DNA of 21,055 nt from CAYXTC01 sp964479375 (GCA_964479375.1 CAYZKD010000013.1:1-21055), one strand, 5' to 3'; positions 1 to 6,740 are shown, counted from the stretch's first letter. Numbers and translations: made by a program. The notes: generated by a model not told the origin, from the sequence alone.

Positions 1-2
1 TG

Positions 3-164
3 GCAGTTCTATCAAAAAACAAACAAAGTGTTACCTATGTACCCGTCTCATGCAGTATTTTGACAAATACTAAGTATTATGATACAAATTATCATAGTGG
101 CTCTTTAATAACAAAAATAACAAAAGTCTTGGGAAATCCTAAAGATGAGAGGAAAGAAGAATGA
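3..164 (+). CDS. possible 3' end of an upstream gene, unknown product
   Basis: One frame stays open from the left edge for 53 codons and ends in TGA at 162-164. That stop shares ATGA with the start of the WG-repeat gene, the layout expected of a translationally coupled upstream gene. The visible residues are polar and end in a charged tail (KDERKEE); I recognise no family. In AT-rich DNA 53 stop-free codons can arise by chance, and a good promoter-like pair lies inside this stretch at 60-88. It may therefore be plain intergenic DNA. Confidence 0.35.
   Translation, partial: AVLSKNKQSVTYVPVSCSILTNTKYYDTNYHSGSLITKITKVLGNPKDERKEE
60..88 (+). promoter_or_regulatory. candidate sigma70-type promoter for the WG-repeat gene
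   Basis: A consensus -35 TTGACA (60-65) is followed by a 17-nt spacer and TACAAA (83-88) as -10. An inverted repeat, ATGATA with TATCAT, overlaps the -10 region. The start codon of the WG-repeat gene lies about 70 nt downstream. It competes with the reading of 3-164 as the end of a gene. Confidence 0.4.
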
Positions 165-499
165 AAAATGCCCCGACACCAGAAGATTTGCAACAGATGT
201 ACGACTCTATTGGCTCTTTCTCCGAAGGCCTGGCTTGGGCTGGAAAGAACGGCCAACAATTCCACATCCGCCCCGACGGCGTCCCCGCTTATCAAGAAAG
301 GTACGACTTTGTCGATCCTTTCTTTGAAGGTCTGGCTCGAGTTGAAAAGAACGGCCGATGGTTCCACATCCGCCCCGACGGCGTCCCCGCTTATCAAGAA
401 AGGTACGACTTTGTCGATCCTTTCTTTGAAGGTCTGGCTCGAGTTGAAAAGAACGGCCGATGGTTCCACATCCGCCCCGACGGCGCAAGAGTTGATTAA
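161..499 (+). CDS. WG-repeat protein (112 aa)
   Basis: A small soluble protein made almost entirely of WG-like repeats. The unit is 34 residues and runs FHIRPDG...YQERYDFVDPFFEGLARVEKNGRW. A degenerate first unit (residues 14-33, SIGSFSEGLAWAGKNGQQ) is followed by two identical units and a closing FHIRPDG. In known WG-repeat families the motif (aromatic, EGLA, V, G+W) builds beta-rich repeats of mostly unknown function, often in binding or surface roles. The start is set by a purine-rich Shine-Dalgarno AGAGGAAAG at 148-156. There is no signal peptide or membrane segment. The two full units are identical at DNA level, so the gene has lengthened recently. An intrinsic terminator follows 9 nt after the stop. 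Family call is confident; function unknown. Confidence 0.8.
   Translation: MKNAPTPEDLQQMYDSIGSFSEGLAWAGKNGQQFHIRPDGVPAYQERYDFVDPFFEGLARVEKNGRWFHIRPDGVPAYQERYDFVDPFFEGLARVEKNGRWFHIRPDGARVD
260..463 (+). repeat. perfect 102-nt tandem duplication in the WG-repeat gene
   Basis: Bases 260-361 and 362-463 are identical across all 102 positions. The unit is 34 codons, so the frame is kept. A further partial copy follows from 464. All three plus frames and two minus frames remain open across it, which creates several misleading overlapping open frames. Confidence 0.95.
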
Positions 500-507
500 C
501 AACATAA

Positions 508-545
508 AGCCCTCTTGGTCTTAAGAATTAAGAGGGCTCTTTTAT
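508..545 (+). terminator. intrinsic terminator of the WG-repeat gene
   Basis: A 9-bp perfect stem, AGCCCTCTT (508-516) with AAGAGGGCT (530-538), is followed by CTCTTTTA. Confidence 0.8.
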
Positions 546-680
546 GCCTTTGTTAATTCTCAGTCCATAGATCCCCTATTGCAGATAAACATCATAAGAG
601 ATGGATGATTTATATGCGCTGCAAACAACCATAATCATGTAGATTGAAGGCCCTTTAAAAATAACGCAAGGAGTCCGAAA

Positions 681-893
681 ATGAAAAATCTGATCATTGT
701 TTTTCTATGCATGGCATTCCTGTTTGTCGGCTGCGACACTGCCAAGAAAGGCGGCGAAGCCCTTATCAATACAGGCAAGGCCACAGTTGACGGCGCCGTC
801 ACCGCAGGAAAGGCTGCGGGCAAGGCCGGAGCAACTGTCGGCAAGACAGTTGCCAAGCCCTTCACAGACGACGAAGACGACGAAGACGACTAG
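681..893 (+). CDS. small Ala/Gly-rich lipoprotein with acidic tail (70 aa)
   Basis: The N-terminus is a lipoprotein signal: MKN, a hydrophobic stretch, then a lipobox ending FVGC with the lipidated Cys at residue 18. The mature part is a low-complexity Ala/Gly/Lys/Val segment (about 20-60) able to form an amphipathic helix, and the end is the purely acidic DDEDDEDD. The start is fixed by AAGGAG at 668-673 with a good spacing. A strong terminator follows 11 nt after the stop, so it is a single-gene unit. Its sequence resembles small entericidin-like or other envelope lipoproteins in style only; I assign no function. It would be anchored in the membrane facing outward. Confidence 0.8.
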   Translation: MKNLIIVFLCMAFLFVGCDTAKKGGEALINTGKATVDGAVTAGKAAGKAGATVGKTVAKPFTDDEDDEDD

Positions 894-903
894 TTCTTTC
901 ATC

Positions 904-935
904 AAAAAAGCGCAGGAAAACCCTGCGCTTTTTTT
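904..935 (+). terminator. intrinsic terminator of the small lipoprotein gene
   Basis: GCGCAGG (910-916), loop AAAAC, CCTGCGC (922-928) and seven T. The A-run on the other side allows weaker function on the opposite strand. Confidence 0.9.
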
Positions 936-1160
936 GTTCAAACCATAGCACAATTGACAGAAACAATTTCCCAGGATATCCCGAAAAAAGTTATTTCCAA
1001 ACAGAAGAAGGCAAAGAAGCGGAGGAGCTGAAACCAATGGCAGATGAAACTATAAGTTTTTTCCCTGGATTTTTTAAAAATATCGCGAACCGCTAAAAGA
1101 CGAAAATGGAGGCCTCCGAGAGTTGCTAAAAAACATCACGTCCCCGAATGCAAGACCAGT
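932..1160 (+). other. gene-free stretch with possible decayed coding sequence
   Basis: No intact gene is seen. One frame reads protein-like from about 950 (RNNFPGYPEKSYFQTEEGKE and on, with ATG at 1037) to a TAA at 1094-1096. A second frame reads protein-like from about 1085 (REPLKDENGGLRELLKNITS and on) and runs into the next terminator. One indel near 1085 would join them. A GGAGGAG motif precedes the 1037 ATG. This could be a frameshifted remnant of a small gene or chance; I recognise no family. Confidence 0.25.
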
Positions 1161-1169
1161 TCTTTTAAC

Positions 1170-1201
1170 AAAAAAGCTCTGTCATCGATGACAGAGCTTT
1201 T
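1170..1201 (-). terminator. perfectly palindromic terminator, mainly for the minus strand
   Basis: A 30-nt perfect palindrome (1172-1201) centred on ATCGAT. Read on the minus strand it ends in six T, and on the plus strand in only four. It lies 12 nt past the stop of the minus-strand 53-aa gene. Confidence 0.8.
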
Positions 1202-1213
1202 GTATTTCGCTTT

Positions 1214-1375
1214 TTAGGCGGACGGAGGCGATTGTGGTTCCTGGGGAGGTGTCTGGGGACCCGAAGTTGATCCTGGTCCTTGAGGGGGTTTCTTTGACCC
1301 GCCTTTCTTACTTAGCAAAATGACAACAGCGGCTACAACCACCACAGCAATTATTATCCAAACTATAGTTGACAT
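1214..1375 (-). CDS. 53-aa membrane protein with Pro/Gly/Ser-rich tail
   Basis: The protein starts MSTIVWIIIAVVVVAAVVIL, a single hydrophobic helix (about 4-21), then the basic patch SKKGGSKK and a disordered Pro/Gln/Gly/Ser-rich tail ending PQSPPSA. Few positive charges before the helix and a Lys cluster after it suggest the tail is cytoplasmic. It has its own promoter (1428-1456) and a palindromic terminator just after the stop. There is no strong Shine-Dalgarno. Reality is supported by the membrane/charge pattern and the flanking signals. Function unknown. Confidence 0.65.
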   Translation of the reverse strand: MSTIVWIIIAVVVVAAVVILLSKKGGSKKPPQGPGSTSGPQTPPQEPQSPPSA

Positions 1376-1427
1376 GATTTTTGCATATTAAGGACTTTTA
1401 ATCGACCTTATTTTATTTACTAGATTT

Positions 1428-1456
1428 ATTCTCTCTCAAATTGCCTTTTCTGTCAA
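1428..1456 (-). promoter_or_regulatory. promoter for the 53-aa membrane protein gene
   Basis: Minus-strand -35 TTGACA (1456-1451), 17-nt spacer, -10 GAGAAT (1433-1428). It sits between the murC stop and the small gene, with a predicted leader of about 45 nt. Confidence 0.5.
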
Positions 1457-1473
1457 ACTTGCCGTGTGGAAAA

Positions 1474-2781
1474 CTAAAATTCTTGTTTCATTCGATAAAT
1501 ATCCCCGGCCCCCATAATTATTAAAACGTCTCCATTTCCCAAGTTTTTTTTAAGATAGGGCACTATCTCTTCTTTTTTCAAGTACTTAATGCGTTCCTTG
1601 CCTATTTTTTTCACTAGTTTCTGAGAATCTACCCTCTCTTCTACGCTCTTTCCTTCTCTTCCTGCTACATGATAGATGTCTGTTACTATTATCTCGTCAG
1701 CGGGAGCCTCGGAAAGCGCTCTTACAAAGTCATTGAATAAATAATGGGTCCTTTGGATCTGGTGAGGTTGAAAAACACAGAATATTCTTTTCTGAGAAAA
1801 TTTTTCTCTGGCAGCAGAGAGAGTAGCCCTTAATTCCGTGGGGTGGTGACCGTAATCTGAAATAAGGGTGACTTTTTTAGAATCAAAACTTTTTTCCTCT
1901 GTCTCAAACCTGCGCCAACTGCCTCTGTATCGACTCAGAGCTCTATAGGTCAATTCGTCTTTAATTCTTAAAAAGCGGCAGACGCTCAAAACGGCAAGAG
2001 CATTACAAATATTGTGATCCCCGGGCACTCTTAGAATTTTCCTTAAAGTTTTACTTTCCTCCTGTCTAATGGAAAAAAATCTTACTTTCTCAGAAGAAAA
2101 ATCTGCTAACACTTTCTTGATATTCTTATCTTCTTTGTTTGCAACCAAGAGACCGGTGGAGGGGATCTTTTTAACATATGTTCCAAAGGTTTTTAAAATA
2201 TCATCCAGGTCCTTATAGAAGTCCAGATGCTCTTTTTCAATATTGGTAAGGACTATTATTTGAGGAGAATAATTCAAAAAAGAGGCCTGCCACTCATCTG
2301 CTTCAATTATAAGATAGCGACTCTGGCCGGCCCTAAAATTCCTGTTTCCAAATTCTTTTAGCTTGGTCCCCAAGATAGCAGTAGGGTCCAGCCCCGCCCT
2401 CTCTAAAGCCAAAGAAAGCATGGCGCAAGTAGTACTCTTCCCATGGGTACCAGATACGGCGATAGTATAGTAATCTTTAGTAATCTCTCCCAAGGCCTCG
2501 GGATAACTTAAGACTCTGATTCCCAGATCTCTGGCCTTTTCTAATTCAGGATTTCTTTGAGATACCGCCGGGCTGTAGATCACAAAGTCTATCTCTTTTT
2601 TAATGTTAGAGGAAGAATGAGAAGAAAATATCTCAACCCCTTCGTTCTCAAGAGAGCAAGTTATTTCAGAAGAAGACAAGTCGGATCCTGAAACAACATT
2701 CCCTTTGCTTAAAAAGAAGCGAGCTAAAGCACTCACTCCTATCCCCCCTACTCCTACAAAGTGAATTCTTTTTTTACTCAT
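1474..2781 (-). CDS. murC: UDP-N-acetylmuramate--L-alanine ligase
   Basis: This ATP-dependent cytoplasmic ligase adds L-alanine to UDP-N-acetylmuramate, the first amino acid of the peptidoglycan stem peptide. Domains are in standard order. The N-terminal nucleotide-sugar fold carries GVGGIGVSA at 10-18. The Mur ligase ATP loop GTHGKST is at 111-117. The central domain has EADEW (160-164) and TNIEKEHLDFY (179-189). The C-terminal domain has DYGHHPTE and FQPHQ. At 435 aa it is slightly short for MurC but complete. The Mur-family Gly-His-His motif and VGGIGVS favour MurC over MurD or Mpl. The ATG overlaps the end of thpR by 8 nt, so the two are co-translated. It implies the cell makes peptidoglycan. 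Confidence 0.95.
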   Translation of the reverse strand: MSKKRIHFVGVGGIGVSALARFFLSKGNVVSGSDLSSSEITCSLENEGVEIFSSHSSSNIKKEIDFVIYSPAVSQRNPELEKARDLGIRVLSYPEALGEITKDYYTIAVSGTHGKSTTCAMLSLALERAGLDPTAILGTKLKEFGNRNFRAGQSRYLIIEADEWQASFLNYSPQIIVLTNIEKEHLDFYKDLDDILKTFGTYVKKIPSTGLLVANKEDKNIKKVLADFSSEKVRFFSIRQEESKTLRKILRVPGDHNICNALAVLSVCRFLRIKDELTYRALSRYRGSWRRFETEEKSFDSKKVTLISDYGHHPTELRATLSAAREKFSQKRIFCVFQPHQIQRTHYLFNDFVRALSEAPADEIIVTDIYHVAGREGKSVEERVDSQKLVKKIGKERIKYLKKEEIVPYLKKNLGNGDVLIIMGAGDIYRMKQEF

Positions 2782-3346
2782 TTTTTTGTCCCAACGGAAA
2801 ACTTTCCAAAATAAAATAATCGGGGCCTCCCCTCTTGAGTCTGCTTTCCATTACTTCAAAGGAGTCCACTTGGAAAGAAATATCAAGATTTCTCTCAACT
2901 TCGGGCCTATCCTCGGGCTCTATGCTCTGCCAGTCCCATTTCCTTATCCTGGCCAAAGTAACATGAGGAGAAACATCCCCGGTTTTTATTCTTCGGTCTT
3001 TGGGCTCTCCTAACGATTTCTCAAGAACACGCTTTAATTCAGAAAAAGGGCCTCCCTTTTCCCCTGCTGCCCATATCATTCGGGGAACATCCTTGCCGGG
3101 CGGAGCATAGAAAACCCTTGCTAAATTAATCTTAAAGGGGTTTTGTCGAGGGGCTTCTCTCCGGGCTTCCTTGCAAATCCTAAAAACCTCATTGTCTTCC
3201 ATGTATCCTAAAAAACTTAAAGTTATATGAAGATTCTCAGGTTTGGTCCATTTAGCAGGTAGATCCGGCCACTCCCCTTTCAATGAGATAAGTTTCCTTT
3301 TTGCCCCTTTTGGCAAATTTATGGCTAAGAAAATTCTTTTCTTCAT
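2774..3346 (-). CDS. thpR: RNA 2',3'-cyclic phosphodiesterase (2H, LigT/ThpR family)
   Basis: A 2H-family phosphoesterase that hydrolyses 2',3'-cyclic phosphate RNA ends to 2'-phosphates; in vitro some members act as 2'-5' RNA ligases. Both catalytic HxTx motifs are visible: HITL at 40-43 and HVTL at 128-131, with the usual spacing for two symmetrical lobes. At 190 aa it has the standard family length. It starts with ATG close behind a -10 box (3353-3358), so the mRNA may be leaderless. It is the first gene of a two-gene unit with murC, overlapping it by 8 nt. The link with cell-wall synthesis is probably only operon packing. Confidence 0.92.
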   Translation of the reverse strand: MKKRIFLAINLPKGAKRKLISLKGEWPDLPAKWTKPENLHITLSFLGYMEDNEVFRICKEARREAPRQNPFKINLARVFYAPPGKDVPRMIWAAGEKGGPFSELKRVLEKSLGEPKDRRIKTGDVSPHVTLARIRKWDWQSIEPEDRPEVERNLDISFQVDSFEVMESRLKRGGPDYFILESFPLGQKNE

Positions 3347-3352
3347 AATCTC

Positions 3353-3380
3353 ATTTTACCAAAAAACATTCAATAATCAA
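3353..3380 (-). promoter_or_regulatory. promoter for thpR-murC, possibly leaderless
   Basis: Minus-strand -35 TTGATT (3380-3375), 16-nt spacer, -10 TAAAAT (3358-3353). The start codon begins 6 nt after the -10, about where transcription should start. It abuts a divergent plus-strand promoter. Confidence 0.55.
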
Positions 3381-3409
3381 TTGACACCAATCCTCTTTGT
3401 CTGTAATAT
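3381..3409 (+). promoter_or_regulatory. strong promoter for the duplicated-domain protein gene
   Basis: Consensus TTGACA (3381-3386), exactly 17 nt, then TAATAT (3404-3409). It is back to back with the thpR promoter. The leader would be about 35 nt and carries a GGGG-type ribosome site (AAGGGG, 3441-3446). Confidence 0.75.
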
Positions 3410-3451
3410 CAGAAGAAGAGGGCCTGGTTCTTTTAAAACGAAGGGGAAGCG

Positions 3452-4078
3452 ATGGGAAAACTCAAAAAAGACAGCTTGGTTTTAGTAAGAAGCAGAAAGA
3501 ACCCTGAAAACTTCTTTTACGCTTTAATAGAAAAAGTGTTGCAGCCTGAAGCAAAGGGTTGTTGGGCGATTGACCACAAGGGAGAGCGCCACCTGGCCCT
3601 GCCAGATCAGGTTATCCCCATTGTGGCGACTGACGGCTCCTTTAAAGATCCCGATAGGGCAGTAAAAAAGCTTTATCCTGAGATAATAAGCATGTTGGTC
3701 AGAACATTCTCCGTTCAGAAGGAAGCAGACACACTTTTCCAATTAATCAGGGGAGGGAGCCTGGTGGTTGTCCTTCCCGACGACAATATCACAGAGCCCC
3801 AATGGGGCATTGTTCTGGGAAAGATAGTCCACTCTTTCGAGATCAATATAAGCCGATCTTTTATGAGAACGCCTCAGAAAATCCTGGTTCCCCCGGAAAA
3901 ACTAATTCCCGTAATCAACACCGATCTGGAAACCAAAAACCCGCTAAAGGCCCTCCGTAAAAACTGGGGCCGAATATTAATGTACCTAATTCTTAGATTC
4001 TACACTCAAAAGGGCTCTCAGGCCACCAGAAGGCTTCTGGCTGCCCTGTCCAGCCTTGACGAAGATATGTTACCTTAA
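3452..4078 (+). CDS. hypothetical protein with two homologous halves (208 aa)
   Basis: I do not recognise a named family. The protein is an internal duplication. Half one (residues 8-102) and half two (103-201) share SLV-V-V at the start, an I-E/G-K-V/I step, a P-rich element ending IPIVATD (55-61) or IPVINTD (152-158), then P..A..K and a helix with R. Each half looks like a small beta-barrel (SH3-like) followed by helices. There is no signal peptide and no obvious catalytic motif. The start is set by AAGGGG at 3441-3446. It has its own strong promoter and a terminator right after the stop, so it is a monocistronic, probably well-expressed gene. A binding role (protein or nucleic acid) is only a guess from fold-like features. 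Confidence 0.8.
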   Translation: MGKLKKDSLVLVRSRKNPENFFYALIEKVLQPEAKGCWAIDHKGERHLALPDQVIPIVATDGSFKDPDRAVKKLYPEIISMLVRTFSVQKEADTLFQLIRGGSLVVVLPDDNITEPQWGIVLGKIVHSFEINISRSFMRTPQKILVPPEKLIPVINTDLETKNPLKALRKNWGRILMYLILRFYTQKGSQATRRLLAALSSLDEDMLP

Positions 4079-4079
4079 A

Positions 4080-4112
4080 AAAGCCCAGACCGAACGCTCT
4101 GGGCTTTCTTAT
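4080..4112 (+). terminator. intrinsic terminator after the duplicated-domain gene
   Basis: AGCCCAGA (4082-4089) pairs with TCTGGGCT (4098-4105), followed by TTCTTATTT. It begins 2 nt after the stop codon. Confidence 0.85.
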
Positions 4113-4147
4113 TTGCGAAACAGCCACCAAAGAAGTAGAATTAAATA

Positions 4148-4426
4148 ATGAAACTACCCCTAGAAAAACCGTTAAAAGACAATATCTACAACCTGATGAG
4201 AAAACTAGGCTATAGGAGGCAGGGCAAAGATTCCTTTGTAAGGCCGCTCGACCGGTCAGGATATCCCAGGTTCCACATTTACTTCAAAAATAATATTATA
4301 AATATCCATCTCGACCAGAAAAGGCCTGTTTACCAAGGAAGCACAGCTCACAGCGGAGAATATGAAGGGGAAACAATATCCCGAGAAGCACAAAGAATAA
4401 GAAAAATAGTCAATGAAGAAAGATAA
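4148..4426 (+). CDS. conserved-looking hypothetical protein (92 aa)
   Basis: A small soluble protein of no family I can name. The N-terminal helix (PLKDNIYNLMRKLGYRR) is followed by beta-type segments with RFHIYFKNNIINIHLDQKRP (about 40-59), then AHSGEYEGE (68-76) and a C-terminal charged helix. The alternating hydrophobic strands and the HSGEYEGE motif look conserved. No clear Shine-Dalgarno precedes the ATG. It overlaps the next gene by 14 nt, so the two are translationally coupled; the neighbour carries a DNA-binding helix-hairpin-helix, so a nucleic-acid role is possible but unproven. Confidence 0.7.
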   Translation: MKLPLEKPLKDNIYNLMRKLGYRRQGKDSFVRPLDRSGYPRFHIYFKNNIINIHLDQKRPVYQGSTAHSGEYEGETISREAQRIRKIVNEER

Positions 4427-5087
4427 TAAAAAAATAGTCAAAATCCTGTATGAGATAGAAGAGTATTTGACCATCAAGGGAGTAGAATTCAAGCCTAGAG
4501 CCTACCAGAAAGCAGCCAAAGCCATAGAAAATATAGACAAAGAAATTTCTGAGATATACAAAGAAGAGGGCATCAAGGGACTGGAAAAGATAGAGGGGGT
4601 TGGAAAAAGCATAGCAAAGAAAATAGAAGAATATTTAAAAAAGGGGAAGATAAAATACCATCAAGAGTTGAGAGAAGAGACTGCTATCCGTCAGGTTGTT
4701 ACTTATTATTTCAAGACCAAGGGGTTGACCCTGGAAGAACTGAAAAAAAATGCAAAAAAAAGAAAGATTATTTACTCCAGATATACAAAACCTGCTAAGC
4801 AATTGCTGGAATTGGCAGAATCTCCAGAAAAGGCGAATAGGGCAATCAACAGAGTGGCTGACTGGGCAAAGTCCAGAGGCTTGGATTATACTATTGAAAC
4901 TGTTTTTAAAAGATGGCTGGAACTAGACAATCTAAAGCCTAAAGAAGTTGTTAAAAAGCCCTTTTATTTAAACAAGCCTCTGATTTGGTCTCGTTCAAAA
5001 CAAAAATGGTTTGTTGTTGACGAAACCGGAGAATGGCTGGAGTTCAACGGCAAGGAAGAAGATATTGAATGGAGAATTGAGCAATAA
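4413..5087 (+). CDS. helix-hairpin-helix (Pol X 8-kDa-like) protein with an unrelated C-terminal domain
   Basis: Residues 6-88 match the N-terminal 8-kDa helix-hairpin-helix domain of family X DNA polymerases. The visible core is EFKPRAYQKAAKAIE (25-39), GIKGLEKIEGVGKSIAKKI (53-71), then KKGKIKYHQELR. In Pol X this domain binds gapped DNA and is followed by fingers and a palm with two catalytic Asp. Here neither the second hairpin nor the palm is present. From about residue 89 the chain is a different, mostly helical domain (ETAIRQVVTYYF...), ending in a Trp-rich beta stretch (IWSRSKQKWFVVDETGEW). It could bind DNA but should not polymerise. The join may be an old fusion or deletion. It overlaps the 92-aa gene upstream. 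Confidence 0.72.
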   Translation: MKKDNKKIVKILYEIEEYLTIKGVEFKPRAYQKAAKAIENIDKEISEIYKEEGIKGLEKIEGVGKSIAKKIEEYLKKGKIKYHQELREETAIRQVVTYYFKTKGLTLEELKKNAKKRKIIYSRYTKPAKQLLELAESPEKANRAINRVADWAKSRGLDYTIETVFKRWLELDNLKPKEVVKKPFYLNKPLIWSRSKQKWFVVDETGEWLEFNGKEEDIEWRIEQ

Positions 5088-5212
5088 AGAATCCCGCGTT
5101 AAACACGAAACAGAAAAGTTTAGGTTTTTTCATTTTTTGGGAAACGCAGAGAATAAAACCAAAAAATATTTCCAGAACAGCCGTTGCGCTCGGATAAAAA
5201 AATAATTAGATA
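5088..5212 (+). promoter_or_regulatory. spacer before fmt with a candidate promoter at 5184-5212
   Basis: The spacer is AT-rich with no convincing terminator. A -35-like TTGCGC (5184-5189), 17 nt, and TAGATA (5207-5212) lie directly before the first fmt ATG (5213). Transcription from it would start near the second ATG (5222), giving a leaderless fmt mRNA. Readthrough from the upstream pair is the alternative. Confidence 0.35.
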
Positions 5213-6157
5213 ATGCACAGAATGGACGACGATCACAAATTGAAAATAGTATTTATAGGAACCCCATTTTTCGGAGCCGAGGTCTTAAAAAACCTGTCTC
5301 GAAAGCGCAGGCCCTCTCTTGTTATTACTTCTTTGGACAAACCGGTAGGGAGAAAACAGAAAATCACTCCTTCCCCGGTAAAAGAGGTTACTCAAGATCT
5401 CAAAATACCTGTTCTCCAAACAACAGATAATTCGGAAATCCTTTCTGAGTTAAAAGAAATTAATCCAGATCTTTTAATATCTGCTTCCTCCGGCCAAATC
5501 CTGTCGGAAGACATTCTAAACACCCCTCGTTTCGGATGCCTGAACGTTCATCCTTCTCTTCTGCCCAAATACCGGGGCTGCTCTCCTATCCAAAGCGCCA
5601 TTTTGAATGGAGATGAAAAAACCGGGATTACAATCTTCCTAATGACAGAAAAAATAGATCTGGGAGAAATAATATCCCAAAAAGAGATAGACATCTCCCC
5701 GGAAGACGACTATCTTTCTTTGGAAAAAAAACTAGCCCGACTGGGGTCCGACCTTTTAATTGAAACTATCCCCAGGTGGATTAAAGGAGAGATAAAACCA
5801 AAAAAACAATCGGAAAAAGATTCCTCTTATGCTCCCAAATTAAAAAAAGAGGGTGGCAGAATCGACTGGTCAAAAAAAGCAAAAGAAATAGAAAGAAAAA
5901 TTAGGGCCTTTCGCCCTTGGCCCGGCGCCTTTGCTTTTTGGCAAAAGGGCAGGTTAAAAATATTATCCTCAAAAGTAAAAAATAAAAGAACGGATCTTAC
6001 CCCGGGCAGAGTATCAGAAGAAGACGGCAAACTTATTGTCCAGTGCCAAGACAAATCTCTGGCCATAGAGAAGGTTCAGCCGGAAGGCGGGCCCGTTATG
6101 AATTCTTCAGACTTTCTTAGGGGCAACCCCGGCATCAAAGATACTATTCTAGAATGA
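5213..6157 (+). CDS. fmt: methionyl-tRNA formyltransferase
   Basis: The enzyme formylates Met on initiator tRNA using 10-formyl-tetrahydrofolate. The N-terminal Rossmann-type domain begins KIVFIGTPFFG (11-21). The catalytic Asn-His-Asp set is at N111, H113 and D149, around NVHPSLLPKYRG (111-122, the folate-binding signature). The C-terminal OB-like tRNA-binding domain carries IRAFRPWPGAFAF and runs to residue 314, full length. The first ATG has no Shine-Dalgarno; the fourth codon (ATG at 5222) is an equally good start and fits a leaderless transcript. The stop overlaps the efp start in ATGA, so fmt and efp are coupled, pairing initiation with elongation. Confidence 0.95.
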   Translation: MHRMDDDHKLKIVFIGTPFFGAEVLKNLSRKRRPSLVITSLDKPVGRKQKITPSPVKEVTQDLKIPVLQTTDNSEILSELKEINPDLLISASSGQILSEDILNTPRFGCLNVHPSLLPKYRGCSPIQSAILNGDEKTGITIFLMTEKIDLGEIISQKEIDISPEDDYLSLEKKLARLGSDLLIETIPRWIKGEIKPKKQSEKDSSYAPKLKKEGGRIDWSKKAKEIERKIRAFRPWPGAFAFWQKGRLKILSSKVKNKRTDLTPGRVSEEDGKLIVQCQDKSLAIEKVQPEGGPVMNSSDFLRGNPGIKDTILE

Positions 6158-6738
6158 GCAGATTATCATATTCTGAAATAGAAAAAGGGGTTGCTATTAT
6201 TATTGACAAAAAACCCTTTAGGATTCTGGAGACCTCTTCTATTTTTAAAGCAAGAGGCCACTCTGTGCTCCGAGCCAAAATAAAGAATCTAGAAACAGGA
6301 GAAGTAATATCCAAAACCTTTCACCCGTCTGATTCCTTGGAAGAGGCCGAGATAAATAAAATAAGCCTCCGGTTTATTTATTCACACAGGGGCAATTATT
6401 TTTTCTCTAAAGAAAGATGTCCCTCCCAAAGAATCTCTTTTACAGAAGATCAGACGGGAGAAGCAAAAAACTTTTTAAAGGAGGGGCAACAAGCGCAAGG
6501 CCTGGTATTCAACGATAAAATAATTAGCATCCGACTGCCCATCAAGACAAACCTTAGAGTGAAACAAACCCCACCCGGGATTAAAGGAGACACCGCAGAA
6601 GGAGGCTGCAAAACCGCAATCTTGGAAACAGGGGCTGAAATCACTGTACCCTTGTTTGTGAACGCCGGAGATATTATCGAAGTCAACACTGAAAAAAGAG
6701 AGTATGTAAGGAGAGTGGAAAAAGGGAAAGGCTTTTAA
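6154..6738 (+). CDS. efp: elongation factor P with a shortened, atypical tip loop
   Basis: EF-P binds between the P and E sites of the ribosome and relieves stalling at polyproline. Three beta-barrel domains fit the 194 aa. The C-terminal signature PPGIKGDTAEGG, then ETGAEITVPLFVNAGDII, is clear. In classical EF-P the first domain has a KPGKG-type loop whose Lys or Arg reaches the peptidyl-transferase centre and is often modified. Here the loop is FKARGHS (31-37), one residue shorter by my alignment, putting R34 near the tip. No epmA, earP or ymfI-like modification gene is in the window. It overlaps fmt by 4 nt and ends in a strong terminator. The EF-P family is certain; the tip alignment is inference. 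Confidence 0.93.
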   Translation: MSRLSYSEIEKGVAIIIDKKPFRILETSSIFKARGHSVLRAKIKNLETGEVISKTFHPSDSLEEAEINKISLRFIYSHRGNYFFSKERCPSQRISFTEDQTGEAKNFLKEGQQAQGLVFNDKIISIRLPIKTNLRVKQTPPGIKGDTAEGGCKTAILETGAEITVPLFVNAGDIIEVNTEKREYVRRVEKGKGF

Positions 6739-6740
6739 TA

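Noticed and set aside
161..463. Direct repeats considered as a CRISPR array.
   Set aside because: The repeats are contiguous coding units without unique spacers. The same holds for the heptad region at 20398-20817.
92..505. A 137-aa minus-strand repetitive frame over the WG-repeat gene.
   Set aside because: It exists because the 102-nt repeat is open in several frames. The plus frame at 161 matches a known repeat family and has the ribosome site and terminator.
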